Positions 16,457-24,264 of a DNA stretch of 27,139 nt are shown one piece after another. Under the pieces are notes generated by a model. That model saw only the letters and a program-made list of their open reading frames with translations. It ran no database searches and was not told the origin of the DNA. The stretch is from JASHVB01 sp049522565 (lineage in GTDB: Bacteria; Pseudomonadota; Alphaproteobacteria; Acetobacterales; Acetobacteraceae). The stretch lies in assembly GCA_049522565.1 (NCBI GenBank), contig JBEKNT010000033.1, positions 1 through 27,139 of the forward strand. Direction: 5' to 3'. The translations under genes were made by a program, and so were the position numbers. Position 1 is the stretch's first letter, and each line of letters opens with the position of its first letter.

Positions 16457-18094
16457 CTAAGCGGCGTAGACCGGCCGGTAGGCGCTGGCACGGATGTGCG
16501 CGCCGATGTCCCCGGGTCTCGGCACCCGAGCAAGGTCCTGATCGAAGATATATTCTGCGACACGCGTAGCGACATGCAGCGAAGCGTCGAAGATCTGGCT
16601 CTGTGGCGGGTAGATGAGCCCCTTGGCCAGACTCTGATCCGTCACTTGCTCTGCGACAGCCCTGGCCGCGACGATGAACATGCCGTCGGTTACGCGGCGA
16701 GCTTCGGTCGCGAAGACGGCCATGCCGATTGCCGGGAAGATGTAGACGTTGTTGCCTTGGCCCGGCAGGAAGGTCTGACCGTTCATCTGCACCGGGGGGA
16801 AGGGGCTGCCGCTGGCGAAGATCGCCCGGCCGTTGGACCAGCGATAGGCTTCCTCCGCCGTGCACTCGGAACGGGATGTCGGATTCGAGTACGGAAAGAT
16901 GATCGGCCGCTCGTTGATTTCGGCCATTGCCTCGATGACCTGCCGATCGAACAGCTTCGGCTCGGTGCTGACGCCGATGATGCCGGTTGGACGCAGCGCC
17001 TTCACGGCGTCAACGAAGCTTGCGATCGCAGGACAATCCCGAGCGAACGGCTTCTGGAACTCCGCCAGGTCGGTACGGGATTTGACGACGAGGCCATGGC
17101 GGTTGAACAAGGTGCTGCGGGAGCGGGCCTCCGTAATGTCCATTCCCTCCAGCGTCATGGCCTGGCTGATCATCTTCGCCATGCCTAACGCCGCCGACCC
17201 GGCACCAAGGAACAGAAGCCGCTGGTCGATGAGCTTTTGGCCGGAGATCCGCAACGCGGCCAGCATTCCGGCCAGCGCGACCGCCCCGGTGCCTTGGATG
17301 TCGTCGTTGAAAGTGCAGATCGCGTCACGATAGCGGTCGAGGATCGGCACGGCATTGAGGTTCGCGAAGTCCTCCCATTGGATGCAGCATCTTGGGTAGA
17401 GCTGCTGTACCGCCTCAACAAATTCGTGCACGAAGGCTGCGTATTCCGCGCCACGCACGCGGCTCTGGCGCAACCCAAGATAGAACCGGTCAGCCAGCAG
17501 ATCCTGGTTGTTGGTCCCGACGTCCAGCACGACCGGCAGGCAGCCTTGCGGCGGTACGCCGGCGCACGCGGTGTAGAGCGCGAGCTTGCCGATCGGGATG
17601 CCCATGCCTCCGACGCCGAGATCGCCAAGGCCGAGGATGCGCTCGCCATCGGTGACCACGATGAAGCGCACGTCATGCTGCGGCCAGTTGCCCAGCATCT
17701 CGCGGATCCGGCCACGCGCGCTGATCGGCAGATACATACCGCGTGCCGCGTGAAAGATGTGGTCGAATTTCTGGCATGCCTCACCGACGGTCGGCGTGTA
17801 GACCAGCGGCATGAAAGCCGCCGGGTCCGACATGACGATGGCATAGAACAAGGTTTGGTTGCGGCCCCGCAGGTCGGACAGGAAAAGATATTTCTGGAGA
17901 TCGTTAGCAAGGTTGTCCAGTTCGGCACGGCTACGCGCGATTTGCAGGTCGATGCTGCTGACGCCCGGTGGCAGCAGCCCCTCAAGGCCGTGGGCGCGAC
18001 GCTCCGCCTCGGTAAACGCCGTTCCCCTGTTCAGGAGAGGATTGTGGAGGAGGCGATAGCCGGAGGGAATATCGGCTTCTCGTAATCCGCTCAT
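16457..18094 (-). CDS. maeA: NAD-type malic enzyme (malate dehydrogenase, oxaloacetate-decarboxylating)
   Basis: This encodes a 545-residue cytosolic enzyme that converts malate to pyruvate and CO2 while reducing NAD(P). It belongs to the shorter (~540-565 residue) MaeA/SfcA-like group, not the phosphotransacetylase-fused MaeB group. Visible marks are the catalytic Tyr99 in LVYTPTVGEAC, Lys170 in PIGKLALY, the metal ligands Glu241-Asp242 (QWEDFAN) and Asp264-265 (FNDDIQGTG), and the dinucleotide loop GAGSAALG at 297-304. A GGAG ribosome site sits upstream of the ATG at 18094. NAD rather than NADP use is inferred from the family, not from a decisive residue. It lies 126 bases downstream of polX on the same strand and may have its own FNR-type promoter. 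Confidence 0.93.
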   Translation of the reverse strand: MSGLREADIPSGYRLLHNPLLNRGTAFTEAERRAHGLEGLLPPGVSSIDLQIARSRAELDNLANDLQKYLFLSDLRGRNQTLFYAIVMSDPAAFMPLVYTPTVGEACQKFDHIFHAARGMYLPISARGRIREMLGNWPQHDVRFIVVTDGERILGLGDLGVGGMGIPIGKLALYTACAGVPPQGCLPVVLDVGTNNQDLLADRFYLGLRQSRVRGAEYAAFVHEFVEAVQQLYPRCCIQWEDFANLNAVPILDRYRDAICTFNDDIQGTGAVALAGMLAALRISGQKLIDQRLLFLGAGSAALGMAKMISQAMTLEGMDITEARSRSTLFNRHGLVVKSRTDLAEFQKPFARDCPAIASFVDAVKALRPTGIIGVSTEPKLFDRQVIEAMAEINERPIIFPYSNPTSRSECTAEEAYRWSNGRAIFASGSPFPPVQMNGQTFLPGQGNNVYIFPAIGMAVFATEARRVTDGMFIVAARAVAEQVTDQSLAKGLIYPPQSQIFDASLHVATRVAEYIFDQDLARVPRPGDIGAHIRASAYRPVYAA

Positions 18095-18149
18095 CTTGCG
18101 TCTCCGCAGTTGCCCTGGGCTTCCATGACGGAACCCTGACCGACCATAG

Positions 18150-18189
18150 ATTATTCAGGTTGCGGCGCACCGGCTTTGATCTGGCGCAA
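18150..18189 (-). promoter_or_regulatory. Candidate FNR-type promoter of the malic enzyme gene
   Basis: Read on the - strand, TTGCG-CCAG-ATCAA (18189-18176) matches the FNR box TTGAT-N4-ATCAA fully in one half-site and three of five positions in the other. Twenty bases further on is AATAAT (18155-18150), a 5/6 match to the -10 element and close to the class II FNR spacing. Transcription would start near 18143, about 48 bases before the ATG. The weaker half-site makes this tentative. Confidence 0.4.
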
Positions 18190-18220
18190 ACGGTGGGCCA
18201 TTGGCGATGCTCCTGGCGTT

Positions 18221-19945
18221 TTACCGGTGACGGCGCAGGATGCTGCGCAACTCGCTCAGGGGGCGGGTGTTAAGCACGTCCTCCGGCTCCAGCCAGCCAC
18301 GCCTTGCCTGGTCAACCCCGAAGCGCATGAAATCGAACTCGACGGTCGCGTGTGCATCGGTGGAGATCGCCACCTTCAGCCCGAGCTGTTTGGCCAGGCG
18401 GCAATGCAGGTCGGTCAGGTCCAGCCGATCGCCCTGGGCATTCAGCTCAAGATGGCACCCGCGCTCGACCGCTCCGCGCATCACCCGCTCCATGTCGAGG
18501 GCATAAGGCGGGCGCTCGTTGATCAGTCTTCCGGTGGGATGTGCGAGAATGTTGAGGCAGCGGTTGTCCATCGCGCGCAGGATGCGCTCGGTCTGTTTCT
18601 TCGGCGGCAGATCGAAGCGGGAATGGATGGCGCCGACCACCAGATCGAGCCGCCGCAGGATCTGGTCGGGCAGATCGAGCGTGCCGTCTTCCAGGATGTC
18701 CACCTCGCTCGACTTCAGCACCACGAAGCCCGACAGTTTTTCGTTGATCCGGTCGATCTCGTCGATCTGCTGCGCCAGCCGTTTGGCATCCAGACCGTGC
18801 GCCATGGCAACACGCTGGCTGTGGTCGGTGATCGCGACATACGCGTAGCCCCTGGCCTGCGCCGCTTGCACCATGGCTTGCAGATTGGCTCGCCCGTCAC
18901 TGGCGGTGGTATGCACGTGCAGATCGCCACGGATGTCCTCCACCCTCACGAGGCGCGGCAGACTGCCCCGGCGTGCGGCGTCGATCTCGCCCTCGTCTTC
19001 GCGCAACTCCGGCGGAACGACGGACAGGCCGAGGCGTTGGTAGAGTTCCGCTTCCGAACGGCCGGCGAGGCGCGTGGCACCCCTGAACAGGCCGTATTCA
19101 TTGAGCTTCCAGCCGCGATCGACGGCGATCTGGCGCAGCGCGATGTTGTGCGCCTTCGATCCGGTGAAGTAGCAAAGCGCGGCGCCGAAGCTCTCCGCGG
19201 GCACCACACGGAGATCGACCGGCAACCCGTTCCGCAGCCGGACCGTGGAGCGCGTCGGTCCCTGCGCGACGACCTCCGCCACGTCCTCGTAGCCGACGAA
19301 CCGCTGCATGACCGGTCTGCTCGGCTCGGCGGCAACCACGACGTCGAGATCGCCGACTGTCTCGCGCCGCCGGCGGTAGCTTCCGGCCACCTCGACCTGC
19401 CGCACGCCTTTGGCCTGCCGCAGATGGCGCAGTAAAGGCGCCACGATCTGTTCGGCGGTCGCCAGCCTGGTTCGTTGGGCCTGTCCGGTGCCTGCCGCGA
19501 TGGCGCGCAGCAGCGTCGCCGCGATGGCCGGACCGAAGCCTGGCACGTCGTGCAGCTTGCCGGCCTTGATGGCGGCGGCAAGCTGGTCGATCGAGTCGAT
19601 GCCGAGCGTCTCGTGCAACAGGTGCACCCGCTTGGGGCCGAGGCCCGGCAACGTCAGCAGGGCCGTAATCCCCGCCGGCATCTCGCGCGCAAGTTCGTCG
19701 AGCAGCGGCAGATGTCCGCCACGGGCGATGGTCGCGATCTTGTCACCAAGATCCTTGCCGATGCCGGGCAGCTCATCGAGGTCCTCGCCCTCGGCCAGCA
19801 TATCGGCCACGTTGCGTGGCAGTTCGCCGACCATCCGTGCGGCCCGCCGATACGCGCGCACACGGAACGGATTGGCGCCTTCGATGTCGAGCAGATCGGC
19901 AACCTTGTCGAGTTGGCCGGCAATTTCGGCATTGATGACAGGCAT
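18221..19945 (-). CDS. polX: DNA polymerase/3'-5' exonuclease PolX
   Basis: This encodes a 574-residue family X DNA polymerase fused to a PHP phosphoesterase domain, implicated in gap filling and base-excision repair. The N-terminal helix-hairpin-helix region includes LEDLIEGANPF-like and LPGIGKDLGDKIA segments. The nucleotidyltransferase core has GSYRRRRETVGDLDVVV, with catalytic Asp199 and Asp201. The PHP domain begins DLHVHTTASDG at about 341 and continues with ITDHSQR, ILAHPTGRL and STDAHA, all metal-binding motifs. Length is typical (about 570-580). I prefer the ATG at 19945; the frame is open to a TTG at 20020, but that codon is the edge of an FNR box. It is divergent from pncB and shares its control region. 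Confidence 0.94.
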   Translation of the reverse strand: MPVINAEIAGQLDKVADLLDIEGANPFRVRAYRRAARMVGELPRNVADMLAEGEDLDELPGIGKDLGDKIATIARGGHLPLLDELAREMPAGITALLTLPGLGPKRVHLLHETLGIDSIDQLAAAIKAGKLHDVPGFGPAIAATLLRAIAAGTGQAQRTRLATAEQIVAPLLRHLRQAKGVRQVEVAGSYRRRRETVGDLDVVVAAEPSRPVMQRFVGYEDVAEVVAQGPTRSTVRLRNGLPVDLRVVPAESFGAALCYFTGSKAHNIALRQIAVDRGWKLNEYGLFRGATRLAGRSEAELYQRLGLSVVPPELREDEGEIDAARRGSLPRLVRVEDIRGDLHVHTTASDGRANLQAMVQAAQARGYAYVAITDHSQRVAMAHGLDAKRLAQQIDEIDRINEKLSGFVVLKSSEVDILEDGTLDLPDQILRRLDLVVGAIHSRFDLPPKKQTERILRAMDNRCLNILAHPTGRLINERPPYALDMERVMRGAVERGCHLELNAQGDRLDLTDLHCRLAKQLGLKVAISTDAHATVEFDFMRFGVDQARRGWLEPEDVLNTRPLSELRSILRRHR

Positions 19946-20006
19946 GACCGTGCTCTGGCCGGTTTCCCGTGGCCGGAAAGGCTGCATCAGACGCCGGCTG
20001 GCCGCC

Positions 20007-20020
20007 TTGACCTGTATCAA
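20007..20020. promoter_or_regulatory. FNR/CRP-family box 1 (polX-pncB divergence)
   Basis: TTGAC-CTGT-ATCAA differs from the FNR consensus TTGAT-N4-ATCAA by one base. It lies 62 bases upstream of the polX ATG and 75 bases upstream of the pncB ATG. Its centre is exactly 40 bases from that of the second box, about four helical turns, so both would face the same side of the DNA. It could serve either gene. Confidence 0.75.
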
Positions 20021-20046
20021 TCCGCCGCAAATCGATCCTGGCGTGA

Positions 20047-20060
20047 TTGACCGAGATCAA
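20047..20060. promoter_or_regulatory. FNR/CRP-family box 2 (pncB promoter)
   Basis: TTGAC-CGAG-ATCAA is again one base off the FNR consensus and carries the same C variant as the other two strong boxes in the window. Its centre lies exactly 41.5 bases upstream of the A of the preferred pncB ATG at 20095, the spacing of an FNR class II activator site from a transcription start. CATCGT at 20083-20088 is a weak (3/6) -10 candidate. Confidence 0.75.
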
Positions 20061-20094
20061 GGAAACCCGGCCACCGTCCGCGCATCGTCTGCGC

Positions 20095-21441
20095 ATGCCG
20101 GAGCAGAGCCTGCTGCTGACCGATCTCTACGAGCTGTCCATGCTGGAGGCCTACGCGGCGTACGGCATGGCGGAGACGGCGGTGTTCGAGCTGTTCTTCC
20201 GCAAGTTGCCGCCCGAGCGCGGCTTCCTGATGGCCGCGGGTCTGGCGCAGGCGGTGCAATTCCTCGAGACGCTGCGGTTCACGCCGGACGACCTGGCCTG
20301 GCTGCGGACCTCCGGCATGTTCTCGCCGGCTTTCATCGATGGACTGGCAGATCTGCGCTTCACCGGCGACGTTGACGCGATGCCGGAAGGCACCGTGTTT
20401 TTCCCCGACGAGCCGGTGCTGCGCGTTACGGCGCCAATGCCGCAGGCGCAATTTGTCGAGACTCGACTGATCAACCTGGTGCACTTTCAGACGGTGATTG
20501 CTTCGAAGGCCGCGCGCATGGTGCTCGCGGCGCCTGGCAAGCAACTGGTGGATTTCGGGCTGCGCCGCGCGCACGGCGCCGAGGCTGGATTGCTGGCGGC
20601 GCGTGCGAGCTATCTCGCGGGCTTCTCCGGCACCGCGACGGTGCTGGCGAACCGCGATTTCGGCATCCCTGTCGTCGGCACCATGGCGCACTCCTTCGTG
20701 CAGGCGCATGCCGACGAGGCCACTGCCTTCGAGCATTTCGCCCGCGTGCGGCCCCAGGCATTGACGTTATTGATCGACACCTATGACACCGAGCGTGGCG
20801 CAGCGATTGTCGCCGCCCTGGCACCGCGGCTTGCGGCGCAAGGCATCACGGTCAGCGCGGTGCGGCTCGACAGTGGCGATCTCGCGGCGCACGCCCGCGC
20901 GGCGCGCGCCATTCTGGACGCGGCCGGGCTGCCGGCGATCCGCATCTTCGCCAGTGGCGGGCTGGACGAGCACAGCCTGCTGTCGCTGTGCCGCGGCGGC
21001 GCGCCGATCGATGGCTTCGGTGTCGGCACCAGCCTGACCACCTCGGGCGACGCGCCGGCGCTCGATTGCGCTTACAAGCTGCAAGAATACGCTGGCCGTC
21101 CCCGCCGCAAGCGCAGCGAAGGCAAGGCCACGTGGCCCGGCCGCAAGCAGGTTTACCGGCGCTATGCCGCGGACGGAACGATTGCTGCCGACCTCGTCGC
21201 GCTGATCGACGAGCCTGCGGACGGCGAAGCGCTGCTGCGGCCCGCCATGCGCAACGGCAAGCGGGTCGACGGCTTCCCCGACCTTATGGCGGCCCGGGCG
21301 CACGCCGCGGCCTCGCTGGCGCAACTACCGGAGGCGTTGCGGCGGCTGGAACCGGCTGCTGTCCGGGTAGAGATCAGCGCGGCAATTCGTCAGCTTGCGG
21401 CGGACCTGGATCGGGCGACGGCTCCGGACCGTGTGCCATGA
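20095..21441 (+). CDS. pncB: Nicotinate phosphoribosyltransferase (PncB2-like)
   Basis: This encodes a 448-residue cytosolic enzyme that makes nicotinate mononucleotide from nicotinate and PRPP, the entry step of NAD salvage. Motifs are LLLTDLYELSM at the N-terminus, FGLRRAHGAEAGLLAARASYL, GTMAHSFVQAHADE, LDSGDLAAHAR and ASGGLDEHSL, then GVGTSLTTSGDAPAL with the phosphate-binding turn. The ATG at 20095 gives the conserved MPEQSLLLTDLYELSM start; a TTG at 20047 is inside an FNR box and is unlikely. No Shine-Dalgarno precedes the ATG. Its stop overlaps the next start (ATGA at 21438-21441). The type matches M. tuberculosis pncB2 (Rv0573c), a DosR dormancy gene, by recollection rather than alignment. 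Confidence 0.93.
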   Translation: MPEQSLLLTDLYELSMLEAYAAYGMAETAVFELFFRKLPPERGFLMAAGLAQAVQFLETLRFTPDDLAWLRTSGMFSPAFIDGLADLRFTGDVDAMPEGTVFFPDEPVLRVTAPMPQAQFVETRLINLVHFQTVIASKAARMVLAAPGKQLVDFGLRRAHGAEAGLLAARASYLAGFSGTATVLANRDFGIPVVGTMAHSFVQAHADEATAFEHFARVRPQALTLLIDTYDTERGAAIVAALAPRLAAQGITVSAVRLDSGDLAAHARAARAILDAAGLPAIRIFASGGLDEHSLLSLCRGGAPIDGFGVGTSLTTSGDAPALDCAYKLQEYAGRPRRKRSEGKATWPGRKQVYRRYAADGTIAADLVALIDEPADGEALLRPAMRNGKRVDGFPDLMAARAHAAASLAQLPEALRRLEPAAVRVEISAAIRQLAADLDRATAPDRVP

Positions 21442-22868
21442 CGGCTTCGCTGCCCGCGCCCGAAGAGCAGTACGCGGCGATCGATTTCCTGTCGCGTCCT
21501 GCGAGCTACGGGCTGCGCGATGGCGAGGTGCAGCGGGTCGAAACTCACTGCTCCATCGTCTTCCTGGCGGCGGATCGGGCGTACAAGCTCAAGCGGGCGA
21601 TCCGCTACGTCTCGCTCGACTACACAACGCGCGAACTGCGCCAGGCCGCGTGCGAGGCGGAGCTGGTGTTGAACCGGCGAACCGCGCCGGATCTCTATCT
21701 CGCTGTGCGGTCGATCAATTGCGATGCGCATGGCGTCCTGACGTTCGATGGTCCGGGACCTGCGCTCGATCACGTCGTCGTGATGCGCCGGTTCGCTCGG
21801 TCCGATCTGTTCGATGTCATGGCGGACACCGGCGGGCTGAAGCCGGCGCTGATGCATGGCCTCGGCGAAGCCGTCGCGCGGTTGCATCTGGCTGCGGAAA
21901 TCACCCCGGCGTTCGGCGGCAGCGACGCGATCCGCCGCGTCATCGCGGACAACGACCGGGAACTGGCCCTGGTCGCCGCGACGCTCGACGGGGCGGCCGT
22001 TGGCACGCTGAGCAGCCGCGCGCGGGCCGCACTCGATGCGGTCGCGACATTGCTCGACCGGCGGCGCGCCGAGGGCTGGGTTCGCCGCTGTCACGGCGAC
22101 CTGCGTCTCGCCAACATCTGCCTGTATCTCGGGCGTCCCACGCTGTTCGACTGCGTCGAGTTCAGCAATGAGATCGGCTGCATCGACGTGCTGTATGACC
22201 TCGCCTTTCTGCTGATGGATCTGCATCTGCGCGGCCGCGGCGACCTCGGCAACGCCGTGTTCAACGCGTATCTGGACCTGGTGCCGGAAACCGACGGTTT
22301 GCGCGCCTTGCCGTTGTTTCTGGCCTTGCGCGCGGCAACGCGCAGCTATGCCGTGGCCGGCAGCGCCCGTCGCCGAACCAATCCAAGGGAGGCCGCGCGA
22401 CTGCTGGCCCTGGCGCGGCGACACATCGACGCCGGCCTTGATTTTCTCGCGCCGCGGCGGCCGCTGCTGATCGCGCTGGGCGGCGAGGCCGACGGTCGTC
22501 GGTCGGAATTGGCCGCCATGCTCGCTTCCGTCACGCCGCCCGCACCCGGCGCCCGACTGTTGCACCTCGCCAGGTCCCGCGAGGCGACTTGGCGCGAAGC
22601 CGGCGGCCTGCTGGCGGCGGGATGCTCGGTCCTGATCGAAGCGGGGTTCACGGACCCGGTAGAACAGGACGCTGTCGTCGAACTGGCGTCGCGCCCGGCC
22701 ATTCGATCGCTTGGATTCTGGCTCGGCGCAGCGCCGGCCACTCTGAACCGGCACCTCTGGCAAATGCTCGATGCCAGCCAGGGATCGCTGGCCGCCCTCG
22801 CGAACGCGGCGCCGCGGCTGACTGCAACAGTCGCACAGCGGCCAGCGCCTGCTGCTGCCCCGGCTTGA
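21438..22868 (+). CDS. APH-like kinase fused to a degenerate P-loop domain (Rv2004c-like)
   Basis: A 476-residue protein. The N-terminal ~330 residues resemble aminoglycoside/choline-kinase-fold phosphotransferases: the catalytic loop HGDLRLANICL has Asp221, followed by LFDCVEFSNEIGCIDVLYDLAFLLMDL, with the metal-binding Asp. The C-terminal part (about 340-460) occupies the position of the AAA/zeta-type kinase domain found in homologues. Its P-loop reads GGEADGRRS (348-356) instead of GxxGxGKS/T, so the phosphate-binding Lys is lost. The substrate is unknown, and the family includes M. tuberculosis Rv2004c, a DosR-regulon protein. It is coupled to pncB by a 4-base overlap. The FNR box of the following gene overlaps its stop codon. 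Confidence 0.82.
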   Translation: MTASLPAPEEQYAAIDFLSRPASYGLRDGEVQRVETHCSIVFLAADRAYKLKRAIRYVSLDYTTRELRQAACEAELVLNRRTAPDLYLAVRSINCDAHGVLTFDGPGPALDHVVVMRRFARSDLFDVMADTGGLKPALMHGLGEAVARLHLAAEITPAFGGSDAIRRVIADNDRELALVAATLDGAAVGTLSSRARAALDAVATLLDRRRAEGWVRRCHGDLRLANICLYLGRPTLFDCVEFSNEIGCIDVLYDLAFLLMDLHLRGRGDLGNAVFNAYLDLVPETDGLRALPLFLALRAATRSYAVAGSARRRTNPREAARLLALARRHIDAGLDFLAPRRPLLIALGGEADGRRSELAAMLASVTPPAPGARLLHLARSREATWREAGGLLAAGCSVLIEAGFTDPVEQDAVVELASRPAIRSLGFWLGAAPATLNRHLWQMLDASQGSLAALANAAPRLTATVAQRPAPAAAPA

Positions 22869-22878
22869 CCTCGATCAA
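22865..22878. promoter_or_regulatory. FNR/CRP-family box 3 (internal operon promoter)
   Basis: TTGAC-CTCG-ATCAA, one base off the FNR consensus, overlaps the stop codon of the kinase gene (TGA at 22866-22868). Class II spacing would put transcription start near 22913. TCCAAT at 22901-22906 is a 4/6 match to the -10 element in the right place, and the GGAGG ribosome site for the hydrolase follows at 22916-22920. This suggests a second oxygen-responsive promoter inside the operon. Confidence 0.72.
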
Positions 22879-22928
22879 TGCGGCGGCGCCCGGGGCGCCG
22901 TCCAATGTGTCCCGCGGAGGTCCTGGTG

Positions 22929-23612
22929 ATGACATCCAATGGATTTCGGACCCTTTCCGTGACCCTGCCGCCGCATGGCGGAGAAGGGCTGCTCGGCCTG
23001 CCCGCGGCGCCGGCAAGCGGGATCGTGCTGTTCGCGCACGGGAGTGGCAGCAGCCGCTTCAGCCCGCGCAACACCTTCGTCGCGAAGGCACTACAGCACG
23101 CCGGGCTCGCCACCCTGCTGTTCGATCTGCTGACGGAGCATGAAGCGGCGAGCCGGATCAACGTCTTCGACATTGCGCTGCTCGCCGAACGGCTCGACCA
23201 GGCGGCGACCTGGGCCGAGGATTGTGCGGCCGGGCGAAGCCTGCCGCTCGGCTTCTTCGGTGCCAGCACCGGCGCGGCGGCCGCCTTGGTCGCGGCGGCC
23301 GCGCGCAAGGATGTGCGCGCCATCGTCAGCCGCGGCGGCCGACCTGACCTGGCCGGCGATGCGCTGGCGCAGGTCAACGCACCGACGCTGCTGATCGTCG
23401 GCAGTCGCGATCGGGAGGTGCTGGCGCTCAATCGGGCAGCATATCGCCAGCTACACGGCGAGCACCGGTTGGACGTGGTTCCCGGTGCGACCCATCTGTT
23501 CGAGGAGCCGGGCACGCTGGAGGCGGTGGTTGTCCTGGCACGCGCCTGGTTCCTGCAACATCTGAGCATCCCGTCGGCGGAGACAGGACATGGTGTTCAT
23601 CGATCGGCATGA
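22929..23612 (+). CDS. Dienelactone-hydrolase-like alpha/beta hydrolase
   Basis: This encodes a 227-residue alpha/beta-fold hydrolase without a signal peptide. FAHGSGSSRFSPRN forms the oxyanion region. The nucleophile is Ser113 in GASTG, the acid Asp161 in VGSRDREV, and the base His189 in GATHLFEE, so the triad is complete. I chose the ATG at 22929 because GGAGG lies eight bases before it; an ATG at 22878 sits inside the FNR box. It overlaps the downstream phosphoribosyltransferase gene by 23 bases. As I recall, in M. tuberculosis Rv0571c these two activities are fused in one DosR-regulated protein, so here they look like the split form. The substrate is unknown. Confidence 0.85.
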   Translation: MTSNGFRTLSVTLPPHGGEGLLGLPAAPASGIVLFAHGSGSSRFSPRNTFVAKALQHAGLATLLFDLLTEHEAASRINVFDIALLAERLDQAATWAEDCAAGRSLPLGFFGASTGAAAALVAAAARKDVRAIVSRGGRPDLAGDALAQVNAPTLLIVGSRDREVLALNRAAYRQLHGEHRLDVVPGATHLFEEPGTLEAVVVLARAWFLQHLSIPSAETGHGVHRSA

Positions 23613-24252
23613 GGCCGGAAAGCTGCTCGCTGCGCGGCTGCTGGCATTGAAGATCCAGAGCCCTGTCGTGCTGGCGCTGCCACGCGGCGGTGTACCGGTC
23701 GGATTCGAAATCGCGCGCGCCCTGGCGGCACCGCTCGACCTCGTCCTGGTGCGCAAGATCGGCGCACCGCAGCAACAGGAACTGGCGGTCGGCGCGATCG
23801 CCGACGGCGAGCACCCCGAACTCGTCACCGATCCACGGCTCGCGGCGCGCCTGGCGATTCCACCGGACTATTTCGCACGGGCGAAAGCGGCAGCGTTGCA
23901 GGAGATCGAGCGCCGCCGCAGCATCTATCTCGGCGATCGCCAACCGGTTGACGTGGCCGGCCGCACCGCCATCGTCGTCGATGACGGCATTGCCACAGGG
24001 TCCACCATGCTCGCCGCCTTGCGCGCCACGCGGCGGCGCAAACCGGCGCGCCTCGTGCTCGCCGTCCCGGTCGCCCCGGGCGACACGCTCGACCGGCTGC
24101 GGCGGGAGGTTGATGAGACCGTGTGCCTGGACACGCCCGCCGAATTCTATGCCGTCGGCCAGTTCTATCGCGCGTTCCCGCAACTGCGGGACGCGGAAGT
24201 GGTGGCGTTGCTCGATCAGGCACGTGCCTTTGCACCATCTGCCCCGACCTAG
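23590..24252 (+). CDS. Phosphoribosyltransferase of the type-I PRTase fold
   Basis: This encodes a 220-residue protein with the PRPP-binding loop VDDGIATGST at 130-139, preceded by three beta-strand hydrophobics (AIV). The N-terminal section VVLALPRGGVPVGFEIARAL and LVLVRKIGAP(QQ)QELAVGAIA is characteristic of stand-alone PRTases often found next to hydrolases or stress proteins. The acceptor base is not predictable from the sequence. A GGAG sequence (23578-23582) precedes the ATG inside the hydrolase gene, and the genes overlap by 23 bases. It probably draws on PRPP made by the next gene. Compare Rv0571c, which as I recall carries this domain at its N-terminus. Confidence 0.88.
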   Translation: MVFIDRHEAGKLLAARLLALKIQSPVVLALPRGGVPVGFEIARALAAPLDLVLVRKIGAPQQQELAVGAIADGEHPELVTDPRLAARLAIPPDYFARAKAAALQEIERRRSIYLGDRQPVDVAGRTAIVVDDGIATGSTMLAALRATRRRKPARLVLAVPVAPGDTLDRLRREVDETVCLDTPAEFYAVGQFYRAFPQLRDAEVVALLDQARAFAPSAPT

Positions 24253-24264
24253 CAGGAGACACCG

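Noticed and set aside
18176..19435. 419-codon + strand open frame opposite polX
   Set aside because: Antisense shadow of a well-supported PolX; its TTG start is only the edge of the candidate FNR box.
19946..20020. N-terminal extension of PolX from TTG at 20020
   Set aside because: The extra 25 residues are not family-like and the start codon lies in FNR box 1; the ATG at 19945 gives the usual length.
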